DNA of 64,000 nucleotides from Chitinibacter sp. GC72 (GCF_009760905.1 NZ_VIRW01000015.1:1-64000), one strand, 5' to 3'; positions 7,540 to 16,554 are shown, numbered from the stretch's first letter. Notes: generated by a model from the sequence alone, not told the origin. Numbers and translations: made by a program.

Positions 7540-8966
7540 TGCGTTTTTCATTGCGAATTTTCCTCGGCTATTTTCTGCTCGTCGCCTTGCTGGCGGCGTA
7601 TGTGCTTAATCTGGTGCGCGAAGAGGTCAAACCGGCGATGCGCCAGTCAGCCGAAGAAGTGCTGCTTGATACGGCCAATTTGCTGGCGGCGATGATCCAG
7701 CCTGATTTTGTCGCCGGGCGGCTCGACGATGGGCGCTTTGCCGCTGCGATGGCGCAGTTTGCCCTGCGTCGGCCACAGGCGCAGATTACCGATGTTAAAC
7801 ATGAACGCACCTATTTGCGCGTGTATGTCACCGACGCGCGCGGTAAGGTGCTGCTTGATTCGGAGCGCACAGCCGTCGGGAAGGATTACAGCCAGTGGCG
7901 CGACGTGGTGCGCACCTTGCGCGGCGAATACGGTGCGCGAACAACGCTGGCTGACCCGGACAATCCGCTCTCTACCGTGATGCATGTCGCCGCGCCGATC
8001 AAAAATGGCGACCAGATTATCGGCGTCGTCACCGTCAGCCGCCCCAATCTGGCGATGCAGCCGTATATTGAACGCAGCGAGCGCAAATTGTCGCGCATCG
8101 TGATTGCGGTGATTATTGCCGGGCTGATCGCCGGGGCGCTGTTTTCGTGGTGGCTGAGCCGTGGCATTACGCAGCTGACCGATTTTGCCCGTGACGTGAG
8201 CGCTGGCAAGCCCGCGCCGGTGCCGCGTTTTATTGCCAATCGCGAGCTGACCAGCTTGGCCAGCGCCTTGGGCGCAATGCGCGACGAGCTCGATGGCAAG
8301 GCGTATATCGAAAATTATGTGCATGAATTGACGCACGAACTCAAATCGCCACTGGCGGGTATTCGTGCTTCGGCAGAAATTTTGCAGGACGAACTGGCCG
8401 TCGCAGATCGGCAGCGATTTTTGCTGCATATTGACGCAGAAGTCGTCCGTATGCAGAAAATTGTCGATTATTTACTGCAGTTGGCTTCGCTGGAGGCCCG
8501 GCATGAATTGCACGATGCGCAGGCGCTGGATCTGGCCGCGCTGATCCGCACCCAAATTGAGGCGCTGCATAACCAGCTGGGCGCGCGGCAAATCAGCTGG
8601 ACGGGTGACTGGGGGGCTGAAGCGCCGCTGATTTGGGGGGAAGGCTTTCTGCTGGGGCAGGCGATTCGCAATATCCTGCAAAACGCCATCGATTTTACGC
8701 AGCGCAATGGGCAGATCGAGATTAATATACTCAGGCAGGGTAATGAGTTGCAGCTCAATATTATCAATGATGGTGAGCCAATACCTGACTATGCGTTGGG
8801 CAGATTATTTGAGCGTTTTTACTCCCTGCCGCGCGGCAACGGTCAGAAAAGCACCGGGCTGGGTCTGGTGCTGACCCGTGCGATAGTCCAATTGCATGGC
8901 GGGCAGATCCGGCTGGATAATCACCCACGGGGCGTATTGGCCCAGCTGCTGCTGCCGCTGGTTTAG
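7539..8966 (+). CDS. creC: sensor histidine kinase CreC
   Basis: This inner-membrane kinase has 475 residues. TM1 is about 5-25, the periplasmic sensor about 27-185 (VTDARGKVLLDSERTAVGKD resembles the CreC PAS-like/CHASE fold), and TM2 about 187-206. HAMP follows, then HisKA with His266 in THELKSPLAG, and an HATPase domain with N-box LQNAIDFT and G-box STGLGLVLTR. It overlaps creB by one base (TAATG), which means translational coupling. The partner creD is not adjacent; it lies 3.1 kb downstream after three other genes. Confidence 0.85.
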   Translation: MRFSLRIFLGYFLLVALLAAYVLNLVREEVKPAMRQSAEEVLLDTANLLAAMIQPDFVAGRLDDGRFAAAMAQFALRRPQAQITDVKHERTYLRVYVTDARGKVLLDSERTAVGKDYSQWRDVVRTLRGEYGARTTLADPDNPLSTVMHVAAPIKNGDQIIGVVTVSRPNLAMQPYIERSERKLSRIVIAVIIAGLIAGALFSWWLSRGITQLTDFARDVSAGKPAPVPRFIANRELTSLASALGAMRDELDGKAYIENYVHELTHELKSPLAGIRASAEILQDELAVADRQRFLLHIDAEVVRMQKIVDYLLQLASLEARHELHDAQALDLAALIRTQIEALHNQLGARQISWTGDWGAEAPLIWGEGFLLGQAIRNILQNAIDFTQRNGQIEINILRQGNELQLNIINDGEPIPDYALGRLFERFYSLPRGNGQKSTGLGLVLTRAIVQLHGGQIRLDNHPRGVLAQLLLPLV

Positions 8967-9095
8967 GTCTTATTCTGTGCCACTCAGTCCAATTATCCCC
9001 ATGAATTCGCATTAATCCCGTATTAATCAATTTGCGCCTCGCAGCCTGTCGGGCGGCAAGCTAAGATGATTCACGGTCACCAGAAGGGAAATGGC

Positions 9096-9827
9096 ATGCA
9101 ACGGTTTGTATTGGCTTTGATCGCGTCTTGCTGCTTGGCAATGGCAGCGGCGGCGCCTGCCGAGATTACCATCTACGCCTCGGACACTTATCGCCCGATC
9201 AGCTGGCTGGACGAGCAGGGCAACCCCAAAGGCATTGCGCTGGAGGCGATCGATTTTGTGCAAAAAGACACTGGCCTCAAGCTCAAGGCCGAGCTGCTGC
9301 CGTGGAACCGCGCCTACAATCTGGCCAAACACGGGCTGGGCGGCATTATCGGCATTTCGTTTACGCCCGAGCGCGCCGAGCTGTTTGATTATTCCCCGGT
9401 GCTTTTTGATAGCGGCATTACGCTGGTCATGCATAAAAACCGCCAGATCCGCTATCAGAGCGTGGCAGATTTATCCGGCAAGCGAATCGGCGCGTTGATT
9501 GGCGTGAGCTATGGCGCGGAGCTGGATCAGGCGGCCAAAAATGGCGTGTTTGAATTTGTGCGCGACTCATCGCACAGCGCTCGCTTGAAAAACCTGCTTA
9601 TAGGCCGCATCGATGCTGCCCTGTTTGCCAACGCGCCGGCAGGCCTGAGTCAGTTTGTCGCCAACGACCCCGAGCTCAAAGCCCATGCCGACGAGTTTCT
9701 GGTCTTTACCAAGCTATTCAAAGACCCGATCCATATCGCCTTTCGCAAAGGCAGCCTGGATCAAGCCACGCGAAGTCGGCTGTTTCAGTCATTCGAGAAA
9801 TGGGCCAAACAACGCGAGTCGCGCTGA
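9096..9827 (+). CDS. periplasmic amino-acid-type solute-binding protein (SBP_bac_3)
   Basis: The 243-residue product has a signal peptide (MQRFVLALIASCCLAMAAAAPA) and a type-2 periplasmic binding fold: YRPISWLDEQGNPKGIALEAIDF, then PWNRAYNLAKHGLGGIIGIS, FTPERAELFDYSPVLF and LSGKRIGALIGVSYG. This is the pattern of family-3 binding proteins, many of which occur without a transporter. No permease or ATPase neighbours it, so ligand and partner are unknown. The start at 9096 follows AAGGGA at the right distance; the open frame 30 bases earlier lacks a signal sequence at its end. A related protein is encoded at 24567-25340. Confidence 0.75.
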   Translation: MQRFVLALIASCCLAMAAAAPAEITIYASDTYRPISWLDEQGNPKGIALEAIDFVQKDTGLKLKAELLPWNRAYNLAKHGLGGIIGISFTPERAELFDYSPVLFDSGITLVMHKNRQIRYQSVADLSGKRIGALIGVSYGAELDQAAKNGVFEFVRDSSHSARLKNLLIGRIDAALFANAPAGLSQFVANDPELKAHADEFLVFTKLFKDPIHIAFRKGSLDQATRSRLFQSFEKWAKQRESR

Positions 9828-9886
9828 ATTGAAATTGCCGCTGAGCGCTCAGAAAGAAGAAGCCATTGTACTTCTGACGTGCATGT

Positions 9887-10996
9887 TTAGCCGTTTTCCA
9901 GAATAAATTCATAGCGCTCGCCTGCATTGCGTCGTAACTCTGCAGTGTCATTGCTAAATAGCTCGGACAGCGAAGTTGCTACCACGTCACGACTCCATGT
10001 TTCATTTTGAAAATCGATGATCTGGCCGAAAGTACCTGCCACGCCGGGGTCGGCATCAAATAGCAGATAGTCTCCCGCTAGATTGCTGGCAAACGGAATC
10101 CATTTCGGGTTTGCGTAGTCGTCCACCTTGATTTTTGCGCTGTATTGGCTGAAATCAATGTCGTCTAAATCATCTTCGCCACGCTGGAGATCCTGAATGC
10201 TCTGCCATTCAGTGCGGATTTCCTTTAGCGGCAGAATGTAATATTCGCAGTCTTCCAGTTCAATACAAAAAGCGGCAGCAACCGGGTTGTATAAATAATC
10301 ATGAATCGCGTAGAAGTTGAGTAGCTCGTCAGGAATAAGGTTGCCTTTATCCACTTCGGCGTATTGTTTGATGGTTGCGGCAGAAGCACCCGCAGCTAAG
10401 TTGTAATATGCGTTGTTGATAGGTACGGTAAGACCAATTTCAGCGACCCATGCATTGATGATGGTGGCTAGTTCGGTAAAACGTGGGTCCAGCGCGGCAT
10501 ACTCGGCAGGTGCTGGTGTTTCGTTCGGCTGATGGGAGGAGAGTGAAATGCCAGTTACCTCGCCGTTATCCATGCCAAACCAAGCGCTGATGCCATTGAT
10601 GATAAATGCTTTGTTGCTGTCCGAAGAATACAGCTTGACCAGCTTGTCTTTGTTGCTCTTGCGATAATCCAGAATATCATGCTGCTCAAGAGTAAAGGTG
10701 CCAGAAAATGCCTGCCTAGCTTGGTTTTCGTATTTTTCTTGAATCAAATTGATGTCAATGCTTTCTGCTATTTCGCCCTGTTTGGAAAAGGCGGTAATGC
10801 CGTGTTGATCCCAGGCAAAAACATGGTTGTAGCTATCAGGTGTTTTCTTGGCATGCCTGCTGGGGCCCAAGATCTTTTCGAGCTCGGAGATTGGGATTGG
10901 AAAACGGATGCTTACCCCATTAATCATCAATGCTTGGCTGTTCAAATCAATGTGGGCTGCAAGCTGGCTGTGGTTCTGAGCGTTGCTGGGTGGCAT
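9887..10996 (-). CDS. SUKH (SMI1/KNR4) family protein with an extra N-terminal domain
   Basis: The protein has 369 residues. The C-terminal part (about 165-365) matches the SUKH pattern: INAWVAEIGLTVPINN, GASAATIKQYAEVDKGNLIPDELLNFYAIHDY, PKWIPFASNLAGDYLLFDADP, GTFGQIIDFQNETWSRDVVATSLSELF. SUKH proteins are mostly immunity proteins of contact-dependent or polymorphic toxins, or bind peptides in cell-wall control. The first 150 residues form a separate region with two INGxSxxF-type beta repeats (MINGVSIRFPI and IINGISAWFGM). No toxin gene is adjacent, so it is an orphan here. Confidence 0.7.
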   Translation of the reverse strand: MPPSNAQNHSQLAAHIDLNSQALMINGVSIRFPIPISELEKILGPSRHAKKTPDSYNHVFAWDQHGITAFSKQGEIAESIDINLIQEKYENQARQAFSGTFTLEQHDILDYRKSNKDKLVKLYSSDSNKAFIINGISAWFGMDNGEVTGISLSSHQPNETPAPAEYAALDPRFTELATIINAWVAEIGLTVPINNAYYNLAAGASAATIKQYAEVDKGNLIPDELLNFYAIHDYLYNPVAAAFCIELEDCEYYILPLKEIRTEWQSIQDLQRGEDDLDDIDFSQYSAKIKVDDYANPKWIPFASNLAGDYLLFDADPGVAGTFGQIIDFQNETWSRDVVATSLSELFSNDTAELRRNAGERYEFILENG

Positions 10997-11020
10997 AGTT
11001 TCTCACGTCTGATTTACGCT

Positions 11021-11068
11021 AGGTATATAGCCGCAGGCTTTTATAGAGAAGAGCTTTAGCTGTATACG
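11021..11068. repeat. 50-bp GGGTATAT palindrome, copy 2 (variant)
   Basis: Starts AGGTATATAGCC and ends AGCTGTATACGT; 48 bp. The arms pair imperfectly. It lies between the SUKH gene start and the hairpin that follows the M48 protease gene. Confidence 0.5.
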
Positions 11069-11078
11069 TTAGTTAATC

Positions 11079-11104
11079 GGGCGGTGAAATCACCGCCCTT
11101 TTCG
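11079..11104 (+). terminator. GC-rich hairpin with T-run
   Basis: GGGCGGTG and CACCGCCC (8-bp stem, loop AAAT) are followed by TTTTCG on the plus strand. It sits just downstream of the leftward M48 protease gene. The T-run favours stopping plus-strand transcripts, but the stem can also act as a 3' end for the leftward gene. Confidence 0.6.
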
Positions 11105-11121
11105 TGTCTGCTTGCTACCGC

Positions 11122-11880
11122 TTATTTATTGCTGGCAATCCGGGTTTCGATGTTTTTGGCCCGATCCGCTGAAGCTGGGTGAGAGGCCAGCATGCTGTGC
11201 TCGCCGCCGCTCAGTTGAGCCAGCTTCTGGAAGGCGCTGATCAGTGCTTCACGTTTGAGTTTCTTTTGCGTGAGCAAATCGTAGGAGAAATTGTCGGCAT
11301 CCAGCTCTTGTGATTGTGAGAACTGGGCATTGATCAGTGTTTCGGTAAATTTGCCCAGCTCCGAGCCGCTGAGTGCTGCTGCGGTGCTACCACCGTATTC
11401 GCCAATTGCCGATTTGGCGGCTGATACCGTGTACGCGGTTTGCATGGCCTTGCGGCTATGGCCCAATGCCACGTGGCCCATTTCATGGCCTAATACGCCA
11501 ATGATTTCGTCGTCGGTCATCAGATCCATCAGGCCGCTGTAGACTCGGATGCAGCCATTGGCCATCGCCCAAGCGTTCACTTCCGGCTCCAGGTATACCT
11601 TGTAATTGACAGGCTGGCCGTTGATTTCCTTGCCCAGTTCTTTGGCAATGGTATCGAGGCGTTTGCTGTATTTGTTTTTGGCTGGCGCGATTTTCGATTC
11701 GGCATCGCTTTGTACGCAGGCTTGATTGGCCAGCGATTTCACGTCAGCGTCGGTCAGTGTGGCCGCTTGGAGTGCTTGCGTGCCGACTTTCAGCGCCTTG
11801 CCAATGTCAAATGCCATTGTCGATGGTGCCAGTGCGGTGCCCAGCAGAGCCGCTAATACAATCGAATGCAGTTTCATCAT
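11122..11880 (-). CDS. periplasmic M48-family metalloprotease (LoiP/YggG-like)
   Basis: The 252-residue precursor has a signal peptide (MMKLHSIVLAALLGTALAPSTMA). The zinc site HExxH is at 132-136 in VLGHEMGHVALGHS, and the third ligand lies in QSQELDADNFSYDLL. This matches single-domain Oma1/LoiP-type M48 peptidases that degrade or process outer-membrane and periplasmic proteins. No lipobox Cys follows the signal peptide. It is divergent from creD, and the shared 197-bp region carries a CreB-box-like site, so the two may be co-regulated. A second Met at residue 2 is an equivalent start. Confidence 0.82.
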   Translation of the reverse strand: MMKLHSIVLAALLGTALAPSTMAFDIGKALKVGTQALQAATLTDADVKSLANQACVQSDAESKIAPAKNKYSKRLDTIAKELGKEINGQPVNYKVYLEPEVNAWAMANGCIRVYSGLMDLMTDDEIIGVLGHEMGHVALGHSRKAMQTAYTVSAAKSAIGEYGGSTAAALSGSELGKFTETLINAQFSQSQELDADNFSYDLLTQKKLKREALISAFQKLAQLSGGEHSMLASHPASADRAKNIETRIASNK

Positions 11881-11991
11881 TCATACCCAGAAAAATTGAA
11901 AGGCTGAATCTTAGGGTTGCGTCAGCTTCTAGTCAAAAAAGCTGTGGTGCATTTCACACTTTGGTAGTTTGCCCGGCGGCTATGGATCTTC

Positions 11992-12007
11992 TTCACACAA
12001 TCTCCAC
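11992..12007 (+). promoter_or_regulatory. candidate CreB-binding site (cre tag) upstream of creD
   Basis: TTCAC, six bases (ACAATC) and TCCAC match the enteric cre tag TTCAC-N6-TTCAC with one mismatch. It lies 71 bases upstream of the creD start, in the intergenic region shared with the M48 gene. In E. coli creD is the best CreB target, so site and position agree; binding here is inferred. Confidence 0.5.
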
Positions 12008-12077
12008 ATTGCCTGCGCGTGTTATCCATATCCCTAAGTCATGATGAATCCGTGCAATAAATACACAGGAGATGATC

Positions 12078-13505
12078 ATGAAAATCGGAATGAAACTGGC
12101 TGCCATGCTGGGCTTGATGGTGCTAATGCTGGTGGTGCTGGCGTTTGTGCGGGATCTGGTGAGCGAGCGCCAGCAGCGTGCCGACACCGTACGAAGTGAA
12201 ATTGCCCAGTTCAGCGCGGGCGAGCAAACGCTGCTGGGGCCATTTCTGGTGCTGCCCTATGTGCAGACCAGCAGCAAACTGATCGAGGCAACCAAAGACA
12301 AGGCCAGCTATTGGGAAGATACGCAGGTGAGCGATCAGCTGGTGCTGACCCCTAGCCAGTTTGATGCGCGTGGCCAGCTGGCGGTGGAAGTGCTTAAACG
12401 CGGCTTATTCGAAGCGCCGATTTACCGCAGCCAGCTGCAGCTAAGTGGCCGGTTTGCGATACCGGCGCTGGGTCAGTACGAGGCCAAGGCGGCCTCCGCG
12501 CGCGAGCGTATTACCACCCAGTGGCAAACGCCCTATCTGGCGCTGGGCCTGAGCGATGTGCGCGGTATTCAGCAATTGAGCGGTGTGGCTGCCAGCCAGA
12601 CGCTCACTTTTGCTCCCGGTGCGCGGCATGCCAAATTAGGAGGAGGTGTCCATGCGCCGCTGGCGTTGGCTGAATCCGCTGTGCTTCAGCAGCAAGGCCA
12701 GCAACTGGATTTCAATTTCAAGCTCAATCTGGCGGGCAGCACCCAATTGCTGATCGAACCGGTGGGCGATAGCAGCCAGATTGCTTTATCCGGCAATTGG
12801 CCACATCCCAGCTTTGCCGGCAATTTTGCACCGCTGGAGCGCACGATTACCGCCAATAGTTTTAGCGCCCGCTGGCAAACCAGCGAGCTGGCCACTGGCG
12901 GCAGCATGACCATGCACTGCAATAGCAAGGACGAATCCCAGTGCAATGCCGCCCGTGTCGGCTTGCGCCTGATCGACCCGGTAGACCGCTATGTGCTCAA
13001 CGAGCGCACCATGAAATACGCCGAGCTATTTATGCTGCTGATTTTTGGCGCGGTGTTTTTAATGGAAGTCATGCACAAGCTGTCGGTGCATCCGGTGCAA
13101 TACAGTCTGGTCGGGCTGGGGCTGGCGATGTTCTTTCTGCTCACATTGTCCTTGTCCGAGCATATTGGCTTTAATAAAGCCTACTGGCTGGCGGCTCTGG
13201 CCTCGGCGGCGTTGCAAGGCTTTTATATCAGCTTTGTACTGGCAGGCTGGCGACGTGGTCTGGGCTTTGCTGCGGTACTGGTTGCGCTGTATGGTTTGCT
13301 GTTCGGCATCTTGCAATCGGAAGACATGGCCTTGCTAATGGGTAGCCTGACGATGTTTGCACTGCTGGCCTGCGTGATGTATTTCACCCGGAACATTGAC
13401 TGGAAAGAGCTAGGAGGCAATACCCACTCCCAGTATCGCCCCAGCAAGGCCGACGCTAAAATGATGGCGGTGGTGAAAGCGCACCGCGACGAAATAGCGG
13501 GCTAA
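12078..13505 (+). CDS. creD: inner-membrane protein CreD
   Basis: The 475-residue product matches CreD: a TM segment at about 5-25, a large extracytoplasmic beta-rich region (SAGEQTLLGPFLVLPYV, then RSQLQLSGRFAIPALG), and five to six C-terminal TM helices (VDRYVLNERTMKYAELFMLLIFG...). It is the main output of CreBC, protecting the envelope; exact biochemistry is unknown. Two ATGs are possible: AGGAG directly touches the first (12072), while spacing to the second (12078, MKIGMK) is six bases, so I chose 12078. The creBC genes are 3.1 kb away. Confidence 0.85.
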   Translation: MKIGMKLAAMLGLMVLMLVVLAFVRDLVSERQQRADTVRSEIAQFSAGEQTLLGPFLVLPYVQTSSKLIEATKDKASYWEDTQVSDQLVLTPSQFDARGQLAVEVLKRGLFEAPIYRSQLQLSGRFAIPALGQYEAKAASARERITTQWQTPYLALGLSDVRGIQQLSGVAASQTLTFAPGARHAKLGGGVHAPLALAESAVLQQQGQQLDFNFKLNLAGSTQLLIEPVGDSSQIALSGNWPHPSFAGNFAPLERTITANSFSARWQTSELATGGSMTMHCNSKDESQCNAARVGLRLIDPVDRYVLNERTMKYAELFMLLIFGAVFLMEVMHKLSVHPVQYSLVGLGLAMFFLLTLSLSEHIGFNKAYWLAALASAALQGFYISFVLAGWRRGLGFAAVLVALYGLLFGILQSEDMALLMGSLTMFALLACVMYFTRNIDWKELGGNTHSQYRPSKADAKMMAVVKAHRDEIAG

Positions 13506-13566
13506 TTGACCGCGCCGACTCCAACGGGTCGGCACGGTTTGCCATTTTTACAAGGAGTTAAATCGG

Positions 13567-14001
13567 ATGAGCTGGTATCTAATGCCGTGGCGTATTGCTA
13601 CTTTGTTGATTGGCCTGCTTTTGCTGGTGCTGGGGGCGGATTATTACCAGTTTGGCGACTGGGATTACGGCATTAGCGCGCTGATGGCGCTGGCCACGTA
13701 TGCGCTGATGCCACGCTTTCACGCGGCACTGCTGCAGCGAGATGGGCTCGTCGCGGCTTTGATTCTGGTGTTCTGTGTCGATACCACTTACACCGCCTAT
13801 TTGCAGGCGATGGAAATGACTTTGGAAATGCGCTGGGTGAATTTTGGCGCGAGCGCGTCTTTATTTGGTTTTTGCTGGATTGTGTGGTGCTTGCTGCCGA
13901 TGCTGTGGCAGGGAAAAATCCGCTCTGCGCCGCTGTTCAAGTCAGTAAGGGACATAAGTTCTCGCCGATCCCTCAGGCAAGGTAGCGATGGGCGGGAATA
14001 G
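13567..14001 (+). CDS. four-helix membrane protein of unknown function, downstream of creD
   Basis: The 144-residue protein has about four TM helices (LLIGLLLLVLGADYY, ISALMALATYALM, LVAALILVFCVDTTYTAYL, LFGFCWIVWCLLPML) and a basic cytoplasmic tail. I do not recognise the family. A strong ribosome site (AAGGAG) precedes ATG 13567. It lies 61 bases after creD, across a GCCGAC/GTCGGC hairpin at 13514-13533, so it may be co-transcribed with partial attenuation. Confidence 0.6.
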   Translation: MSWYLMPWRIATLLIGLLLLVLGADYYQFGDWDYGISALMALATYALMPRFHAALLQRDGLVAALILVFCVDTTYTAYLQAMEMTLEMRWVNFGASASLFGFCWIVWCLLPMLWQGKIRSAPLFKSVRDISSRRSLRQGSDGRE

Positions 14002-14088
14002 TGCTTGAGCATTTCGTGCGCTTTGATTTTGGCGCGCAGCAGCGCTGTTTCGGGGGATAATGGGCGCTTTCAAACAGAGGAAATCATC

Positions 14089-14289
14089 ATGGACGAGCGT
14101 ATTACCGAACTGGAAATCCGTCTGGCCTTGCAGGACGATTTGCTCGACGAGCTAAACCAGATTATTTCACGCCAGCAATTGCAGATCGACCAGCTGGCGG
14201 CCGCATTGCAGGCACTGCAACAAAATCAGGCCGTACCCGATCAGCAAGCGCCGCGCAGCCTGTTTGACGAAATCCCGCCGCATTATTAA
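14089..14289 (+). CDS. slyX: SlyX family protein
   Basis: The product has 66 residues: an N-terminal coiled coil (ERITELEIRLALQDDLLDELN, continuing with heptads to about residue 50) and the conserved C-terminal tail SLFDEIPPHY, which is diagnostic of SlyX (PF04102). Its function is unknown; in enterics it is next to slyD. The open frame begins 84 bases earlier, but AGAGGAAATC before ATG 14089 fits. Here it precedes a flavoprotein gene. Confidence 0.9.
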   Translation: MDERITELEIRLALQDDLLDELNQIISRQQLQIDQLAAALQALQQNQAVPDQQAPRSLFDEIPPHY

Positions 14290-14358
14290 TCCCGCATTGA
14301 TTCACACAGGCCGCAACATCTGGGCCTTTCACCGCATTAGTTTTTACTGGAAGATCTT

Positions 14359-15588
14359 ATGACTACACATCCTCAATCCATCGCCATTATTGGCGGCGGC
14401 CCGGCCGGGCTGATGGCCGCCGAAGTGCTGAGTAATGCCGGCGTACGGGTTGAGGTGTTCGACGCCATGCCGTCGGTCGGGCGTAAATTTCTGCTCGCGG
14501 GCGTTGGCGGCATGAATATCACGCATTCCGAGCCCGCCGAGCCGTTTCTGGCGCGCTATGGCGCAGCGGCTGCCGCGCTTGAGCCGATGCTCGAGCAATT
14601 TGGCGGCGAAGCGGTGCGCGACTGGGTGCATGGGCTGGGGATTCAGACTTTTGTTGGCACCTCGGGGCGGGTTTTTCCCACTGAAATGAAAGCCGCGCCT
14701 TTGCTGCGCGCATGGCTGGCGCGGCTAAAAGCCGGTGGCGTCACGGTACATCCGCGCCATCGCTGGCTGGGCTGGGGCGAAGCGGGATCACTGAAGTTTG
14801 CGACACCCGACGGTGAAATCAGCCGCTCATTCGACGCCGTATTGCTCGCGCTTGGCGGTGCTAGCTGGGCGAAACTGGGCTCGGATGGTCGTTGGTTGCC
14901 GCTGCTCAGCGACAAGGGCGTTGCAGTTGCGCCGCTGCAGGCGGCCAATTGCGGTTTTGACGTCGGCTGGTCGCCGTTTCTGGCGAAAAAATTCGCCGGA
15001 ACGCCACTGAAAGCCGTCGCAGCTGGTACGCGCGCTGATGGCGTAAAAAAAGTCGGCGAATTTGTCGTCACCGAGGGGGGCGTTGAAGGCAGTCTGGTTT
15101 ACGCGCTCTCGCACGGCCTGCGCGAGGCCATTAACGCCGATGGCTTTGCCACTTTATATGTCGATCTATTGCCGCAAAAATCACTGAATGATGTCATCGC
15201 CGCGCTGGAGCAGCCACGCGGTGCCGATTCAATGGCGAATCATTTACGCCGTAAACTCAAGATCGAAGGCTTAAAAGCGGCTTTATTGCATGAAATGCTG
15301 TCAAAAGAGCAATTTACGGATGTCAATCAGCTCGCCGCCGCAATCAAATCATTACCGATCAAGCTGATCGCGCCGCGCCCGATTGACGAAGCAATCAGCA
15401 CCGCCGGTGGCGTGCGCTGGGACGCGCTCGATGATGGCTTGATGCTCAAGGCCATGCCCGGTGTGTTTGTCGCTGGCGAAATGATCGACTGGGAAGCACC
15501 TACTGGTGGCTACCTGCTGACCGCCTGCTTCGCCACCGGCCGTCACGCTGCAGGCGGGATATTGCGCTGGTTGAACACCGGAAAATAA
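14359..15588 (+). CDS. HI0933-type flavoprotein (TIGR03862 subfamily), NAD(P)/FAD-dependent oxidoreductase
   Basis: The 409-residue enzyme starts with a dinucleotide-binding motif (IAIIGGGPAGLMAAEVLSNAG) and has the family block SVGRKFLLAGVGGMNITHSE. The C-terminal FAD-contacting segment is PGVFVAGEMIDWEAPTGGYLL, followed by ATGRHAAGGIL. The substrate is unknown; relatives include BaiN-type reductases. Its last 237 bases overlap in antisense with the open frame of the converging EamA gene. Confidence 0.82.
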   Translation: MTTHPQSIAIIGGGPAGLMAAEVLSNAGVRVEVFDAMPSVGRKFLLAGVGGMNITHSEPAEPFLARYGAAAAALEPMLEQFGGEAVRDWVHGLGIQTFVGTSGRVFPTEMKAAPLLRAWLARLKAGGVTVHPRHRWLGWGEAGSLKFATPDGEISRSFDAVLLALGGASWAKLGSDGRWLPLLSDKGVAVAPLQAANCGFDVGWSPFLAKKFAGTPLKAVAAGTRADGVKKVGEFVVTEGGVEGSLVYALSHGLREAINADGFATLYVDLLPQKSLNDVIAALEQPRGADSMANHLRRKLKIEGLKAALLHEMLSKEQFTDVNQLAAAIKSLPIKLIAPRPIDEAISTAGGVRWDALDDGLMLKAMPGVFVAGEMIDWEAPTGGYLLTACFATGRHAAGGILRWLNTGK

Positions 15589-16467
15589 ACCGTCCACCAA
15601 TCCCGTCAAACCAAACACCGCCAACAAAATCAGCGCTGCGCCGAGCATGCCGCTGCGGCTGATGACCTCGCCGAGTGCTATTACGCCATACAGCGCACCG
15701 AATAGTGGCTCCAGCCCCATCAGTACCGCAACGCGAGTGGGCGCTAGTCGGCTCGCTGCCCAGTTTTGCGCGAAAAAAGCGAAGATCGTGCAAAAGAAAA
15801 TCAGGTACAGCAGCTTGACCCAAAATTCACTGTGGGTGGGTAAAGTAAGTTGGACTAAGGGTATTGCCATATAGGCCAATGCCAGCATGCTACTGCCGAT
15901 GATACCTGCCTGTACGGTGGTGAGTGCCAAAGCCGATGTGGGGCGATTCAGCGTCAGTTTGCGCGTGAGCGTTACGACCAGCGCACGCAACACAGCCGCG
16001 AGCAGAATCAGGCCGTCGCCCACATTGAGCGCTGTATTGTGTAGCGAGATGCCGCTGAGCAAAGCTGCGCCCAGCAGCGCCAAAGCCAGCCAAGCCCAAG
16101 TGCTGGTCGCTGGCTTTTGCCCGAGCAAGAACCATTGCGCCAAGGGCGTGAGCGGCAGGCTCAGGCTGATTAAAAACGCCGCATTGCTGGCACTGGTGAG
16201 TGTGACGCCATAGGTTTCGCCAGCAAAAATCGCCGCCATCAAGATGCCCAGCGGTGCACCAATGCGCAGCGATTGCCGCCGATCTATCGCCGATAGGCGA
16301 ATAAAATTCGGCAATAGCACGATAAAAGTGATTAAAAATCGCAAGGCCAGAAAGCCCAGCACCGGATAAAACAGCAAGGCGCTTTGGCTCACGCCATAGC
16401 TGCTACCCCATACGATGGCCACGGCCAGCAACATCAGTTGCGCCCAGACATTCTCTAATTGTTTCAT
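15352..16467 (-). CDS. EamA/DMT-family transporter with abnormal C-terminal extension
   Basis: The protein has about ten TM helices in the first 295 residues, in two EamA repeats (AQLMLLAVAIVWGSSYGVSQ; later AVLMGLEPLFGALYGVIALGE). It probably exports a metabolite or drug. The transporter should end near GLTGLVDGLF at about 15590. The frame instead stays open for some 75 more residues, hydrophilic and low-quality, which are simply the antisense of the flavoprotein gene, until 15352. The true stop may have been lost. Start 16467 (MKQLENVW) is chosen; Met 16479 is an alternative. It is divergent from the LysR gene. Confidence 0.75.
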   Translation of the reverse strand: MKQLENVWAQLMLLAVAIVWGSSYGVSQSALLFYPVLGFLALRFLITFIVLLPNFIRLSAIDRRQSLRIGAPLGILMAAIFAGETYGVTLTSASNAAFLISLSLPLTPLAQWFLLGQKPATSTWAWLALALLGAALLSGISLHNTALNVGDGLILLAAVLRALVVTLTRKLTLNRPTSALALTTVQAGIIGSSMLALAYMAIPLVQLTLPTHSEFWVKLLYLIFFCTIFAFFAQNWAASRLAPTRVAVLMGLEPLFGALYGVIALGEVISRSGMLGAALILLAVFGLTGLVDGLFSGVQPAQYPACSVTAGGEAGGQQVATSRCFPVDHFASDKHTGHGLEHQAIIERVPAHATGGADCFVNRARRDQLDR

Positions 16468-16554
16468 CGTCAAGCCCATCCTGTTTGATGACTTGATTAT
16501 CAATTGCTTCGCAATGCGTGATAATTAGCAGTCCATGCAAAACATTGATGCGCT

